64,000 nt of DNA from Diphasiastrum complanatum (Eukaryota > Streptophyta > Lycopodiopsida > Lycopodiales > Lycopodiaceae). This document shows, in pieces, positions 1 to 10,587 of the stretch (positions within the stretch are counted from its first letter, which is position 1; every line of letters begins with the position of its first letter). A program made the position numbers and the translations under genes. Where the stretch lies: NCBI GenBank assembly GCA_029204225.1, contig CM055107.1, positions 43,691,507 through 43,755,506 on the forward strand. The letters are read 5' to 3'. The notes under the pieces are model-generated. The model had not been told where the DNA came from and did no database searches. It worked only from the letters and a program-made list of their open reading frames with translations.

Positions 1-239
1 GCATGAACGCTGAACGGGTTTTGTTTATCTCATTTGCCTTCTTCCATACTGGACCGCGAAGGAATCTCGTTCGTGGATCTTTTGTGTTTGCGAACCGTTC
101 ATCTTTGTCTCCATTGACTTTTGTGTTCGCAAAACTCTTCATGTTTCGTGTCTCCATATGTATGAGTTCGCGAACATCTTCGTCAGGCAAAGGGCTGAAA
201 GCTAGCAAGGCTTTGTAATTAGAAACATTTTGTTTCTTC
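1..239. repeat. Dispersed repeat R1, copy 1 (truncated by window start)
   Basis: This stretch matches 42435-42696 along most of its length. Shared landmarks are a 'tactggaccgc' box, 'gcgaaccgttc' motifs, and the closing 'gctagcaaggctttgtaatt' followed by 'agaaac' and 'ttcttca'. Homology stops at 'ttcttca' in both copies, so that is a repeat end. It may be an LTR edge, but no primer-binding site or polypurine tract sits beside it, so the class is unknown. The ORF over it is not convincing as a gene. Confidence 0.6.
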
Positions 240-1326
240 ACCATCATGATCCTGCATGCAAATAGAAATGATGTAGAAAATGAAGTTTATGTTCTTCTCA
301 GTCTCAAAAGTTAGGCTGCTAGGCAGAGCATCTGAGACTGGAAAGAATCGTAAAAAATCCAAAGTGACTCAATCAGAAAAAGTACCGAAGATCCTTTAGA
401 AGATGGAAGTACAAGCATTGGGAAATCAGTCTCCTTTTTCAACCAGCCCTCTTGCCACAACATCTGCATCTACTCTCATGCCTATCGCCCACACCATCTA
501 CCGATGTCACCACCACCATCTTACCCTCCATCTCTCTGTTTCACTTTTTACCGTTCCACTATTCATCTGAGAAATCTCCAATATTTTTAGATCACTGATA
601 GTCTTACTGAAGTAGCTAATTGCAAATGTCTTGCATAGACTAACTACTACCTACACTGGTTGGTCAGCCAGAAAAGAAGATCTAAGAAAGCAGGCGAAGC
701 AGCAAAAAAAAATAAAACAAAGAAGCTGAGGAGGAAAGGACAAAACTTAAGCAACAAATAAGTCAGATTGATCTTGAACAAAACAAACTCTCTGGAGCAA
801 TGATGGTTGAATGCCCTTCTATGAAGCCCGAAGAGATCCAAAAGTAATGGATCAAAAGAAAGAGCTACAAAAAAGCAAAATGATGAAGACAACAGTGAGC
901 CTACAAGACAAAGTAAGCACCTCACCAAGTAAGTGGTGGTCAAAGCTCGACATTGCAAGCATCCAAGGCTGTGAAAGCAGTATTATCAGTTCCTTCACCC
1001 TTCCACTAGCCATCATAATATTTTCCTACCGTCACCAATCCATCCGTCCAATTTTGTTCCTACCACCAATTTGTTGATGAGTCCACCCCCTTGAAGACTG
1101 ATAACCAATCGAAGGTTTTTCTCGAAACTGGGACTTCAACTGGGAGAAGAACTGAGTTAACCCTCATAAGCAGAATGAAGGACACAAGGAGTGCCGAGAC
1201 AATTGATGAATCTCTGACATGACCTCCCAGAGCACTAGTACCCACCAAGAAACTAGAAGTGAAACCGTCCATGGCAGATACAAGTGACCACAAGAAGAAA
1301 AAGAGACATGAGGGAGACACTCAAGC
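240..1326. other. Degenerate low-complexity interval, no recognisable gene
   Basis: I see no recognisable protein family. Around 690-860 the plus strand has a Lys/Glu/Gln-rich coding-like stretch interrupted by stops, which could be an old coiled-coil segment of a retroelement protein. It probably belongs to the same decayed element as 1327-1589. No RNA gene, promoter or terminal repeat could be supported. Confidence 0.35.
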
Positions 1327-1589
1327 ATGAAAAGTTTTGAAGCTTCTAGGAGCTCTCCAATTTTAAAGACATCATCCATTTGCGAAAATAGGACATTTTG
1401 GTTAAAATGCAGCAATTTGCAAAAACAGTTTTCTGTGGTAAAGATCGACACCAATAAGCACTTGGTTTTATGCAAGCGAACAAAGATGTATGCTTTTCCA
1501 GGTGACAATCGAAGATGCCAATGCAAAGTAGAGCAATATCATCCAATATGGGTTGCAGTGGGTCCTGCAACACATTAGGGGTGGGATGA
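1327..1589 (+). mobile_element. 3' interior remnant of the 'TGTTGGCTG' LTR family
   Basis: Roughly 1348-1589 is homologous to 39672-39916, the short interior of the two-LTR unit at 38790-40800. Both run from a 'ttct.ggagct' start through 'agcacttggttttatg' to a purine-rich 'ttaggggtg' tract just before an LTR-like start 'TGTTGGCTGATTC'. That layout fits the last part of an LTR element interior plus polypurine tract. The 83-codon ORF across it is only partly kept in the second copy, so I do not call it a gene. Confidence 0.5.
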
Positions 1590-1808
1590 TGTTGGCTGAT
1601 TCTAACGAATCTCCAAGATACTTGACCAGAGCTACACAAGAGCACCTCTCACCCTAGACCAAGGAGGTTTATGGGAAAACGAGATGAATGAAGACTGAGA
1701 GCCGAATATGAGAGCCGAGGAATACTAGTTAATATTATCAAGTAGAAACTGCGTAAGCCTCATGGTGAATCCTAAAAGATGGAATGACCATGTAGGAACT
1801 AGTATTTC
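1590..1808 (+). mobile_element. LTR of 'TGTTGGCTG' family, first segment (split by insertion)
   Basis: It starts TGTTGGCTGATTC and aligns with the starts of the repeats at 38790 and 39917, including the shared 'cctcatggtgaatcc' and 'tgaccatgtaggaactagta' segments. The alignment breaks at 1808 and resumes at 3714 with 'aatttctaggcaaa', so this LTR was interrupted by the copia insertion at 1809-3713. The last five bases, 'atttc', are repeated at 3714-3718. Confidence 0.75.
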
Positions 1809-2638
1809 TGTTGCGGGAGCGCGTGTGTGGGACTGATTCATGTTCGTCCTCACTTCGTCTTCTTTATTGCAAACAATTTTCTGTCTTTTAATTTTCTTTT
1901 GTGCGGAAGCCCTTACAGGATCCCAGACACTTGACTACGCATCACAGAACATATTCTATTCTAGCAATCATGATCCACAGCACAAGACGGGATGCACAAA
2001 AATAGAGTGACTGAAATATCAATTTTAGTTTAGAGTGAATTTGTTAGTGTCTCGCTCATTGGCGGAATGACTCTTTCACTGTGTTCTGCTCATTGGCAGA
2101 CTTTCATGCACAACTGTGGTGTCTTTTCTTTCTTACTCTATTCGCTACGTCTCTCTTTATCTCTTACAGATCTTTGTATTCACTACTTTCTTTATGATTT
2201 AGAGAGGATCGTTTTTACCTCCACTATGTGGAGTTTACAAGATAGCTAAACATAGAATCACATCACTAGTTAATGCTAATCAACTAGTTAGTTAGTCTGT
2301 GTCGTTGCTACTCATTTCAGTTAGGCGTAAAGCCCGTTGAGCTGCCAGCTGGCAGCTCGAAAGATTTTCCTTCGTCTGTTTTGTAATCTCCCGTTTGCTT
2401 TTGTTCTTTTCGTAGTTTTCATTTTACATCTCTTTTTCAGCTTTGCGGTCGTAGAGGGGTGTTTGCAATTCGCGATTGATTCGCGAATCGTTCGTGCTTC
2501 AAGTCAAAGACCTGTTGACTATTGCGAATTGTTCTCGTTTGTGCTTTGAGTCAAACTCACGTTGACTGTCACGAATTGTTCGACCTTCGTGTCTTGTTCG
2601 TGCTGCCACAAAGTTGCAGGAGTTCACTATTTCTGACA
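1809..2638 (-). repeat. 3' LTR of the nested copia element
   Basis: This 830-bp LTR is bounded by TG/CA. Its right end (about 2527-2638) matches 3585-3713, including 'gttcgtgctgccacaaagtt' and 'tttctgaca'. A polypurine tract abuts it on the right, so this is the 3' LTR of a minus-strand element. It is rich in 'ttcgcgaa'-like motifs. Confidence 0.8.
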
Positions 2639-2648
2639 CTCCCTCTTG
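2639..2648 (-). other. Polypurine tract of nested copia element
   Basis: On the minus strand this reads CAAGAGGGAG, directly next to the LTR start TGTCAGAAAT. That is the expected position and composition for the plus-strand primer of a Ty1/copia element. Confidence 0.75.
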
Positions 2649-3530
2649 AACCTTGCAGCTTTGTTCGTTTAATCCAATTGCCTCTCTTTGCTTGGTAAAG
2701 AGTGGCTTGTCGAGCGGTTTCGTGAGGAGATCTGCAATCATATTTTCTGATTTTATGAACTAGACCTGGAGCTCTTCTTTCGAGATCAAATCTCGAATAT
2801 GATGGTACTTCAGAGGAATGTGCTTTGTCTTTGAATGGAAGACAGGATCCTAGGACAGATAGATGGCACTCTAAGAGTCCATCATCATCATGCTTGGCCC
2901 CTCTTGTGGTATCTCGATTGCCTCCAACATCATTTGCAGCTACACTACCTCATTCATCACTTTCGAGGTTGCGACATACTCAGCTTCGCAAGAGGATTGA
3001 GCTACCAAGGTTTTCTTTTTGCATATCCAACTTATTGCAGCTCTGCACGCTATCGTACAGCCTCCAGTTATGGACTTGTTGTCATCTTTGCAACTCGCCC
3101 AGCTCGCATCACTGTAGTGATGTAGCTCGAATCCTTTCGCTTCATTTCTAGTTCTGTAGGTTAATTCGACATTTTGGGTACCCTTCAAATACTGTAAGAT
3201 TCTTTTGGCCATTTTTCAATGTGCTAGACTAGGATTGAAACAGAATTGGCTCAATGCATAAATAGAGAAGGCCAAATCGGGTCTGGTACAAATTGTTAAA
3301 TACATTAGACTTCTGATTAAGTTCTGGTAGGGTATACCTGCTATCTTCTGTTCTTCCTCTTCTGTTTTTGGGCAATCATGTTTCATGAGCTTGGCTCCAG
3401 CTATCATTGGTGTGGCTTTCTTTTCACAGTCCATCATGTGGTACTGCTTCAGCACGTACTCTGACTGATTTAAGTGCATTTCTCCATTTGTTTGATCTTT
3501 CTGATCTCCAGCCCTAGGCATTTTGTTGCT
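2649..3530 (-). pseudogene. Copia pol fragment: end of RT plus RNase H
   Basis: Three adjacent minus-strand reading frames cover the C-terminal end of copia reverse transcriptase and the RNase H domain. Visible motifs are TRPDLAFSIYALSQF (3216-3521 frame), the block starting MAKRILQYLKGTQN, SDASWAS (catalytic-type Asp), SCEAEYVA (Glu) and IADLLTKPL near the C terminus. The frames are separated by stops or shifts and the YVDD region and everything upstream is absent. The last frame reads through the polypurine tract and on into the LTR. This is a dead remnant. Confidence 0.8.
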
Positions 3531-3713
3531 TCTCCAAGATCTGTGATTTTGTAGTTTTTAGAAATCTGACTCTTCATGTCCTTGACATGTTGACTGTCAC
3601 GAATTGTTCTCGATCGTGCTTCGAGTCAAAGTCACATTGACTGTCGTGAATTGTTCGACCTTCATGTCTTGTTCGTGCTGCCACAAAGTTGCAGGAGTTC
3701 ACCATTTCTGACA

Positions 3714-4560
3714 ATTTCTAGGCAAATTTAAGAAATGCAAGTAGGCCCCTCTTAGAAAAGTAGAGTGAGCCACCTTTTAATGGTGACATCTAGTGGAGAG
3801 CATAATTTCACTTGTAATTTGTGTAATGTGGAAATGCCACTAGGATGCCACCTAAGGAGCTCTCTTGCTTATTTAAGAGACACTCCCGTTGTAGAAGGTA
3901 AGTTTTTTGTAAATGTATCAACTCCATGCCAAAATGAGAAGATCTTCCATGAGTTTTGATGCATTCTTGAGCTCCTTGATCATTATGGTTTTTTGAGTGA
4001 TGCATTAATGATCTTGCCCTTCCATTTCCTTTGTATGTGGTTGTGGACTGTAGTTGTGGATTAGATTTTTCTTTTCTTGTGGATTAATATAGGAATCAGC
4101 ATTCAAGTAAACTAAATAGGCTGGATTTGTGGATTAGATCTTGCTTATCCTAGACATTCTAGTTCTTGATTGTTCTTGGGATGTCTAAGAATCAAGAAAC
4201 GTGTGTTTCTTGACTCTTGGACTTCTAAAATGTTGTCTAGTTTAATTAGTTTCTTGTTTTCTATTTTGGTGGATTAATGTAGGTTGCAAGCATCCAAGAG
4301 ATTTGTAGCCAATAATGTGGTATAGATCTTGCAAATTCATTTACATTTTGGTTTCTTGAGTTTCTTGAAAAATTCAAGAACCAAGAAGATGGGCTTCTTG
4401 ATTCTTGAATGTTTGTAGGAGTTAGCTTTCTTGTTTTTTAATAAGGAATGTGGCATACTAGGCTAGTTTTTTGATCATGCAATTAGTTTAGTTTCCATTT
4501 TGCAATGATCCGTTCTGGCATTCTGTTTTTTAGTACCATAGTAATGTCCAGCCGTGTTTG
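3714..4560 (+). mobile_element. LTR of 'TGTTGGCTG' family, second segment (diverged)
   Basis: It resumes the LTR broken at 1808. Shared segments with 39010-39560 include 'agtagagtgagccacctttt', 'tgccacctaaggagctctct' and 'agcattcaagtaaactaa'. Similarity weakens after about 4250, where the copy carries extra 'caagaa..ttcttg' rich sequence, so the right boundary is approximate. It is clearly older and more diverged than the pair at 38790-40800. Confidence 0.6.
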
Positions 4561-4789
4561 AAGAAGAGTTGTTTTTGGGCATTCTTGGTGTGCTTGCATG
4601 GTAGAATAATTGCAAGTGATTTAAAGAGTTCAAGAGTATTCATAATTTGAGTATTCTTGACAAGTTGAACTATACTACAACCTTGAGAATCTTTACACTA
4701 AGACATGCCCACAGTCCCTGGTGATAGGCAGAAAATAGATGTTGTAACAAGAAAGAAATAGTATCAGATTCTATAGTGTAGAATCTGTC

Positions 4790-5290
4790 TATTTAAAGTT
4801 TGCCAAGTCTAGTGCCCTTAGCCACTATCTTACCCTTCTTCTTGATGAGACATTCATGTGAAGCAAAATCAACATTGAAACCATTGCCAACACTTAGTAG
4901 ATTCTTTGTTATTATAGGGATGTACAAAACATCTTCTATGTTGATCTTTTTGGAAGATCCTAAGCAAAGGGGAATGCTACCAACTCCTTCAATCTTACAA
5001 GCTTCATCATTTATTGTATAGATAGATTTTATAGGTCCATCATAAGATAAGATAGAAGAGAAAAACTCCCTTTTGCTAGTCAGACACTACTACCCGAGTC
5101 AATCCACCAAGAATCATCTCCTTTGAAGCTTGTTGAAGAAAATATGGACATCATGAGAGAGTCCTCATGTGAACTCTCCTCCTCCTCCTCTTTTCTCATG
5201 TTGGCTTGGCCTTGATCTTGCCTCCTCTTGAAGCATTCCGAGGCATAATGCTCCATCTTGCTACAATAGTAGCACTTCACCTTGGATCTG
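4790..5290 (-). pseudogene. Copia gag/protease fragment
   Basis: The minus strand encodes a CCHC zinc knuckle, CYYCSKMEHYASEC (nucleocapsid type, C-X2-C-X4-H-X4-C). It is followed by an acidic linker and the protease active-site region WWIDSGSS. Further left, matching residues such as IYTINDE, EGVGSIPL and EDVLYIP continue the protease-to-integrase linker but in a broken frame. Gag N terminus, integrase core, RT and RNase H are missing and there are no LTRs. It is a short scrap of a Ty1/copia polyprotein. Confidence 0.75.
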
Positions 5291-7110
5291 TTTTACAGCA
5301 AGTGACTTTCATTTTAGGGATCATTAATGATGAAATTGATAATGCATGCCAGTTCTTTCAATGATTTATGATTCTAGGCTATGTTTTGATCAAAATTGCT
5401 TGTTTTTTCATGCTTTTTGACAAAAAAATAGATAGCAAGAACCGAAATCCAGCAAGATCAGATCAATTGGATGCTATAATTCTGTAAATTGGTTTGCTTG
5501 TGTTAGAGAAAAAGTTGCATGTCATGAATTTCTGCTTTATAGTGAAGAAAAAACCGGAAAATAGTCAAAAATCATGATTTTTGCTTGTTTTTTTCATAAA
5601 GTTGGATAGTAGATGGCTGTAAAACACCATGTAAGGCATGTAAAGAGATGAACCAAAGTAGTTTGAAGCTGTCCCTGAAGTAAGAGTCAAGAATTCCAGC
5701 AATTGAGCTTGTAGAAAGTAAAAAAGGTGCAAAAATTGACCATTTTTGGTGAATTTTGGGGGATGGATCTCTCTAAATTCATAAGGAGATCATTCCGGAA
5801 TTTTTTTACCACATGATTAGCATTCTTTTTGACCGCCTTGTGGAAATGCGCCCTATGACAGATTTTCAGACATTCTGATCTCACATGTGTGAAGCCTAGG
5901 TGGCAAGATGATGTGGCAAGTGTCTCGATCACTTGGTTTCCCTCTAAACTAGGATTTACAGCATCCAGTTTTTGGGTCACAAGTCAGTAATATTGATTGA
6001 CAAATTCTGTAATACTAAAGTTTATGTAAAAAATCCGTAATGACATTTTTTAGCTGATGTAATGTGCTTTGCATGCCATTTGGACATTGGTTTAGTGATA
6101 TTAGGAATCGAACAATATTTTGGTTTTCTGATTTTGTTTGTACTAACAATATTTTCATCAGAATTTTTAAATTACATATAATGAACCAAAAAATGAGTTT
6201 TTCTAAAAAATCAAAATTTCGGTCACTTCTTATCTATGGAATCAGTTTGGATTAGTGAATTGACTAAGCTGAATATATCAGTTAGAGTCAATCACAGTGT
6301 TTTCACTAAGTCTAAATCATTTCTTAGTTATAGATAAGTTAAAATTGACAGAAAAAACCGCAATGAATTTGTCGACAGTTTTTATTGTAATGTCACATTA
6401 ACTTTTGGAGTAGGAAACTTCTAGATTGAAAGCTAAAATTGAATTTTTGTCTTTTTTGGTGAGTTTCATATTTGGTTAAAATTTAAAATCAGTTATTTAT
6501 CTAATAGATTTCTATTCGACATTGATCATTAGAAATGGTCAAGTGAACATTTGTGCAAGATATTCGTCAAAATTGAATTAAAATCGCCAAACAATATGGA
6601 ATGGCCAGATATAATGAGTGAAAACAAAACTCTTTATTTGGAGCAGTAAATCTTGTTTGGATATAGTTAAGAGTTACTGAAATCCTATTGGTAGGATTTC
6701 CATTCTTGTAATTTCATATTATTCTAATGTTTGGATAGCTTTTGTCAATATTAATGAAGTAATGCCAAACCAGTCAAGAAAAGGAAAACAATCAAATTTT
6801 ATTGGAATAATTGGAATAATAGGAATAAAAAAACTAATTTCATTTCCGGTTAAATCCTATGGTAAATTATATGCAAAAGGTCAGGCTAGTATTGTTTTAC
6901 ATACCAGTAGATGCTTTTTGTATATCGGTGATTAAACCTAGGTATAAGATAGAACTGAAATTGTTTCAAATTTTTTTCTACAGTAATTCACTTTAAATAA
7001 TTACTAATGTCGTTACATCTTTTTAGTACCTAATTTGAAATAGATTTTCAGGGGACTGAAAATTCTAAAGGGGGAAGCTGCATATGTACTTGCATTGTTG
7101 CGCATCTCAA
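5291..7110. other. AT-rich interval without a recognisable gene
   Basis: I found no protein family, LTR end, tRNA or rRNA here. The small ORFs lack recognisable domains. Around 6640-6870 there are short self-similar stretches such as 'ggaataattggaataatagg' that could be the inside of a miniature DNA element, but I could not find paired terminal repeats. Confidence 0.4.
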
Positions 7111-7124
7111 CTACTGAAGATGAG

Positions 7125-7215
7125 CAAGTGAAGACGACTGACATATCGGAGTTGGTCGACATATCGGGGAGACCCAACTTGACCGACTTGTCAGAGTTGG
7201 AGGACATGTCCGAGA
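7125..7215. repeat. Imperfect short tandem repeat ('gacatatcgg' units)
   Basis: The motif 'gacat(a/g)tcsg' followed by 'agttgg' or 'agacccaac' recurs about four times, giving a repetitive SDMS/NSD peptide in one minus frame. It looks like a short minisatellite and not a real coding exon. A related 'atgtcggataagtc' motif occurs near 45500. Confidence 0.45.
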
Positions 7216-7573
7216 AGCCCGACTTATCGGCTTCACCCTCTGTATTGCACAACTAACTTGACAATGACAACAACCACGATCTTCTTCCAAATGGCACAAT
7301 GGGTCCATGCCATCTTTTCTACACTCATCTACATAAATGTAAATAGCATGTAGATCATTGTAAGGTGTGTAAGAATCAATAATCAAGAACACGGATTACT
7401 GTATCCAACGAGACAAACATAGTAGCTGTTTTTTCATGCATTGATTCTCCTCTTCAGACGGATCATCAATAATAAGCTCATAGCTTTTACAGCTTGTAGT
7501 TAGCTTTGTGAGCACGCGATTTTGTCCGCTATTGTCTTTTGCTCACCTGTATCACTAACTTTATTTTGTTACA

Positions 7574-8107
7574 ATGTACAGACAGAATGGAGTCATTGAA
7601 GAAGACATCTACATGCTACAACTTGAAGGATACATTCATGAAGGTATGAAGCATCATGTTTGCAAACTCCACAAGACACTTTATGTCTTGAAGCAAACAG
7701 CCAGAGCTTGGTTCCAGAGGATCAACAAATTTCTCATCCGACAAGGGTTTCAAACAAGCACAGCCAACATTTATATCTACTTCAAGTCAGTGCAACAATC
7801 TTTTATAACAATCACCTTGTGTGTAGATAATACATTGCTTTTCAGCAACAATACCAATCTGGTGAAGGGTGCTAAACAGATGCTATCTTCTGAGTTCGAC
7901 ATGATGGATCTAGACGAAGCTCACTTATGGCTAGGCATTCAAATCCATAGAGACAAAGTGAGACGACTGATATTTATTACGCAACAAAGGTATCTTCACA
8001 ATGTTCTTATCATGTATAATCTGATTAATTGCAAGTTCGCTCATTCATTGATGGAACCAGACCTACACTTGTCGAAGGACCAATGTCCTCAGACCAAGCA
8101 AAAATAA
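7574..8107 (+). pseudogene. Copia reverse transcriptase fragment
   Basis: This 177-codon frame aligns with the middle to C-terminal part of copia RT. It has EEDIYMLQLEGY (usual form EEIYMEQPEGF), HKTLYVLKQTARAWFQRIN (usual LYGLKQAPRAW), then VDNTLLFS where active enzymes have YVDDI. Both the palm motif and the first block are degenerate (CVDN for YVDD), so catalysis would be lost. It ends at a stop just before the inverted-motif block. No matching integrase or LTR is attached. Confidence 0.75.
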
Positions 8108-8109
8108 AA

Positions 8110-8640
8110 CACAACAACAAAAAACAGTGGTTTCCAACATATATTCCGACATAAAATCACGAATTTTTTTTTTGCCAAATTTTGGGATGTGGGAGGATCT
8201 TACGCAAGCTATGTCAAAAAATCTATAGCAAACGATCTGTCAAAAATCGACACATAGAAATCCGACAGATCCTCCTTTCCGGCTACTGGATGACTGTCGA
8301 AGTGTAATTCAAATTAGATGTCAAAATCTGTCACATCAAAAGATGTCGGAAACCGACATACAACTTCGCCACGTGAAAAATGACAGTCCACGTGGATGTT
8401 GAAAATCGACAGATTTTTTGAGTGTCGGATTCTGACATCTCTGCAGATTTCTAACGAACAAAGTACATTTTTAAATCTGTTAGAAATTTTTGACATCTAT
8501 GACATTTTTTTAGGGCAAAAATGAATGTCGAAATCCGACAGATTTTACTAGTGTCGGATTTCGACATCCCTTGTAAATTTTTTACGAACAGAGGACATTT
8601 TCAAAGGTGTCGAAAATGTCCCCGACATTTATAATGTGTT
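8110..8640. repeat. Block of short inverted/direct motifs, DNA-transposon-end-like
   Basis: A core of the form 'gtcgga(t/a)t(t/c)(c/t)gacat' and its reverse complement 'aaatccgacagatttt' occurs about eight times. About 8401-8520 and 8527-8635 form two roughly 120-bp direct copies, each with 'gtgtcggat..gacatc' and a later 'acgaaca.a.gacatttt'. Dense short motifs in both orientations resemble subterminal arrays of CACTA or similar DNA transposons, but no defined terminus is visible. It truncates the RT of element C at about 8641. Confidence 0.5.
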
Positions 8641-9229
8641 CTCACCATCCCCTTTGAACGAAAGTAGGCATCAATCTTGCTATACCACGCATTTGGTGCC
8701 TGTTTAAGACCATAAAGCGCTTTCTTCAAGAGACATACTTTATTTTCCCGTCCCTTTGCTACAAAGCCTTCAGGTTGATCCATGAACACCTCTTCTTCTA
8801 ACTCACCATTTAGAAAAGCAGATTTCACATCCATCTGATGCAAAGGCCAACCAAAATAGAAAGCTAAAGCAACAAGTAGACGTAGAGTATTCCACTTACA
8901 TACCGGTGCAAAGGTCTCCTCATAGTCGATGCCTTTACTTTGTGCATACCCTTTGATCACCAATCTTGCCTTGTGCTTTGCTATACTTCCATCTGCATGG
9001 TACTTAGTCCTATATACCCATTTGCAACCAATGGCTTTCTTGCCAACTGGTGGTTCTACTAAGTCCCATGTGCTATGCATAACAATTGACTCCATCTCCT
9101 CTCCCATGGCCTTGAACCAAATGTCATCATCCTTCGCTTCACCATAAGTCGAAGGTTCTTTGCTTTGAATAATGCTAGATAAGAGAGCATAATTTGCTTC
9201 ATACCTTTCAGGTTGTGTCTTCTCCCTTG
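8641..9229 (-). pseudogene. Element C reverse transcriptase, N-terminal half
   Basis: The minus frame encodes the start of the copia RT domain: WDLVEPPVGKKAIGCKWVYR, KARLVIKGYAQSKGIDYEET, FAPVCKWNTLRLL, MDVKSAFLNGELEEEVFM, and LYGLKQAPNAWYSKID near the left end. FAPVCKWNT replaces the usual FAPVAKMVT/R. The YVDD half is missing because the sequence changes to the inverted-motif block at about 8641. On the right it stops exactly where LTR B begins (9230), so the RT was cut by that insertion. The frame is open within this half. Confidence 0.85.
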
Positions 9230-9839
9230 TGTTGAGATATTGGAAAAATCTATCTAATGTTGTAAGTAGGGGTCCTAAAAATGCCAAAGATGAATTGAGC
9301 TCTTTTGGCTTAGTAAAGACCCATCTTAGAATAAAATATTCAAGGTAGGTAGAAGTAGAAACTCGAGCTACCATAGGAATTGCCATTTGTACTTTGCATG
9401 CCACATTTATTACATGAAAATATGTTGCACAATTAGACATATTGAGGTGGCTTGAATAAGTCTAGATAGCTTGAGAGGTGGATTCATAACTCCAATTCAA
9501 CTCAAAGTAGGAAGAGAGTCCATGGATCTATATATATGTGATGTACTCTCATTGAGAAGATGATGAAATTTGTGTATAATGCAAATTTGGAGACTAAGCT
9601 CTTTGTGCCCTCTCTCTCTACTCGAGTTTGTACTTTCATATTCTCTCTCTAGCCGAGTTGAGGCATTTATTGTACTTAGTTTCATGTTTTGTTGACAGAT
9701 CTTGCTTGTAACACAATAATATTTCTTGTATGATCAGCTTTCCTATTGTCAATCAATGCTAGTTTGATCTTTATGGTACTATTGGGCTTAGGAGATCAAA
9801 AGTACATGTGTAGGGCATCCCACACGTGTGAATTCAACA
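9230..9839 (+). repeat. Element B 5' LTR
   Basis: The 610-bp LTR starts TGTTGAGATATTGG and ends AATTCAACA, directly followed by a perfect 12-base PBS. The start is confirmed by the reverse-complement copy at 27062, where a polypurine tract precedes TGTTGAAATATTGG. It carries about 135 bp (about 9311-9446) absent from the B-prime LTR, flanked by 'gaataa' on both sides. It contains CACACGTGTG at 9821-9830. Confidence 0.85.
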
Positions 9840-9851
9840 TGGTATCAGAGC
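9840..9851 (+). other. Primer-binding site, initiator Met tRNA (element B)
   Basis: TGGTATCAGAGC is complementary to the 3' end of plant initiator methionine tRNA. It directly abuts the LTR end. Confidence 0.9.
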
Positions 9852-10587
9852 CTACCTAGGATTTACAAGCAAATCTAATCAAAAAGTTTGCAAATTTGAT
9901 CGGATTTCAAGCTAGGAATTGTCTAGATTCTACTTTCTAGCTAGTTTGCAGTTTTATGGTGATTTAGAGCTTCAGAACACTTTGAATGGTCCAGATCAAG
10001 TATTGTACGGAATTTTAGGTGCAGGCACGTGTGAAATCCGCCCATTTTCAGTTTGGTGGTTCTCTCTCACCTTAGATCCAAATTTCATGCATTTTGGCCC
10101 ACTAGAAAGCTAGGAATGTGTAAAATCTGATGCAATTTGAATCATGACAGTTGGATAAGCCAATCAAAAGTTATAAGCTTTGAATAGTCATAGGTAGGGC
10201 ACCTAGACCTGTGGCAAATCGTGAGTACATGTCATTTATTGCTTGAATGATCACAAAAATCATCCAGAAGTTGACCAATCTCATCTATATGTGATTTAGG
10301 CAAAATTTAGAGGATCTAGGCAAATTGTTTCCTACAAATAGATTGTATTTGAGTCAATTTGACATTTTTTTTTGGAGTATTTCACACATGTGAAATTCAG
10401 AGAACCATAACTTTTGCCATACTTCATCTTTTTTGATAATTCAAATCTTGTTTAAAAGAGATTGTCAAACTAGTGAGACCTATCTCACAGTTTTTTTGCT
10501 TTGTCTTACATAGGATTTGGTTTTTTACCCTTGATTGGTTCCTATAGTGAGAAGATAAGCAATTTTTTCATCCATCTTTTTTGAGTT
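9852..10587 (+). other. Element B leader (untranslated)
   Basis: This AT-rich stretch lies between PBS and the first recognisable gag codons. It contains no convincing ORF. The gag N terminus (about 90 codons in element E) should lie before 10588 but is not recognisable, so the 5' end of gag is deleted or highly decayed. Confidence 0.55.

Larger units (their letters stand above)
1809..3713 (-). mobile_element. Internally deleted Ty1/copia element nested in an LTR, with 5-bp TSD
   Basis: The element starts TG (TGTTGCGGG) and ends CA (TTTCTGACA), and is flanked by the direct repeat 'atttc' (1804-1808 and 3714-3718). In minus sense it runs from a truncated 5' LTR (about 3585-3713), through the 3' part of pol, to a polypurine tract and a full 3' LTR (1809-2638). 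Gag, protease, integrase and most of reverse transcriptase are missing, so it cannot move by itself. Intact termini with a TSD mean it integrated normally. Either the deletion came later, or an already deleted copy was mobilised in trans. Confidence 0.85.

Noticed and set aside
6640-6870. Possible MITE with 'ggaataattggaataatagg' repeats
   Set aside because: No convincing terminal inverted repeats or target duplication could be found.
9840-9851. tRNA gene fragment
   Set aside because: TGGTATCAGAGC sites here are primer-binding sites next to LTR ends; no tRNA cloverleaf follows.
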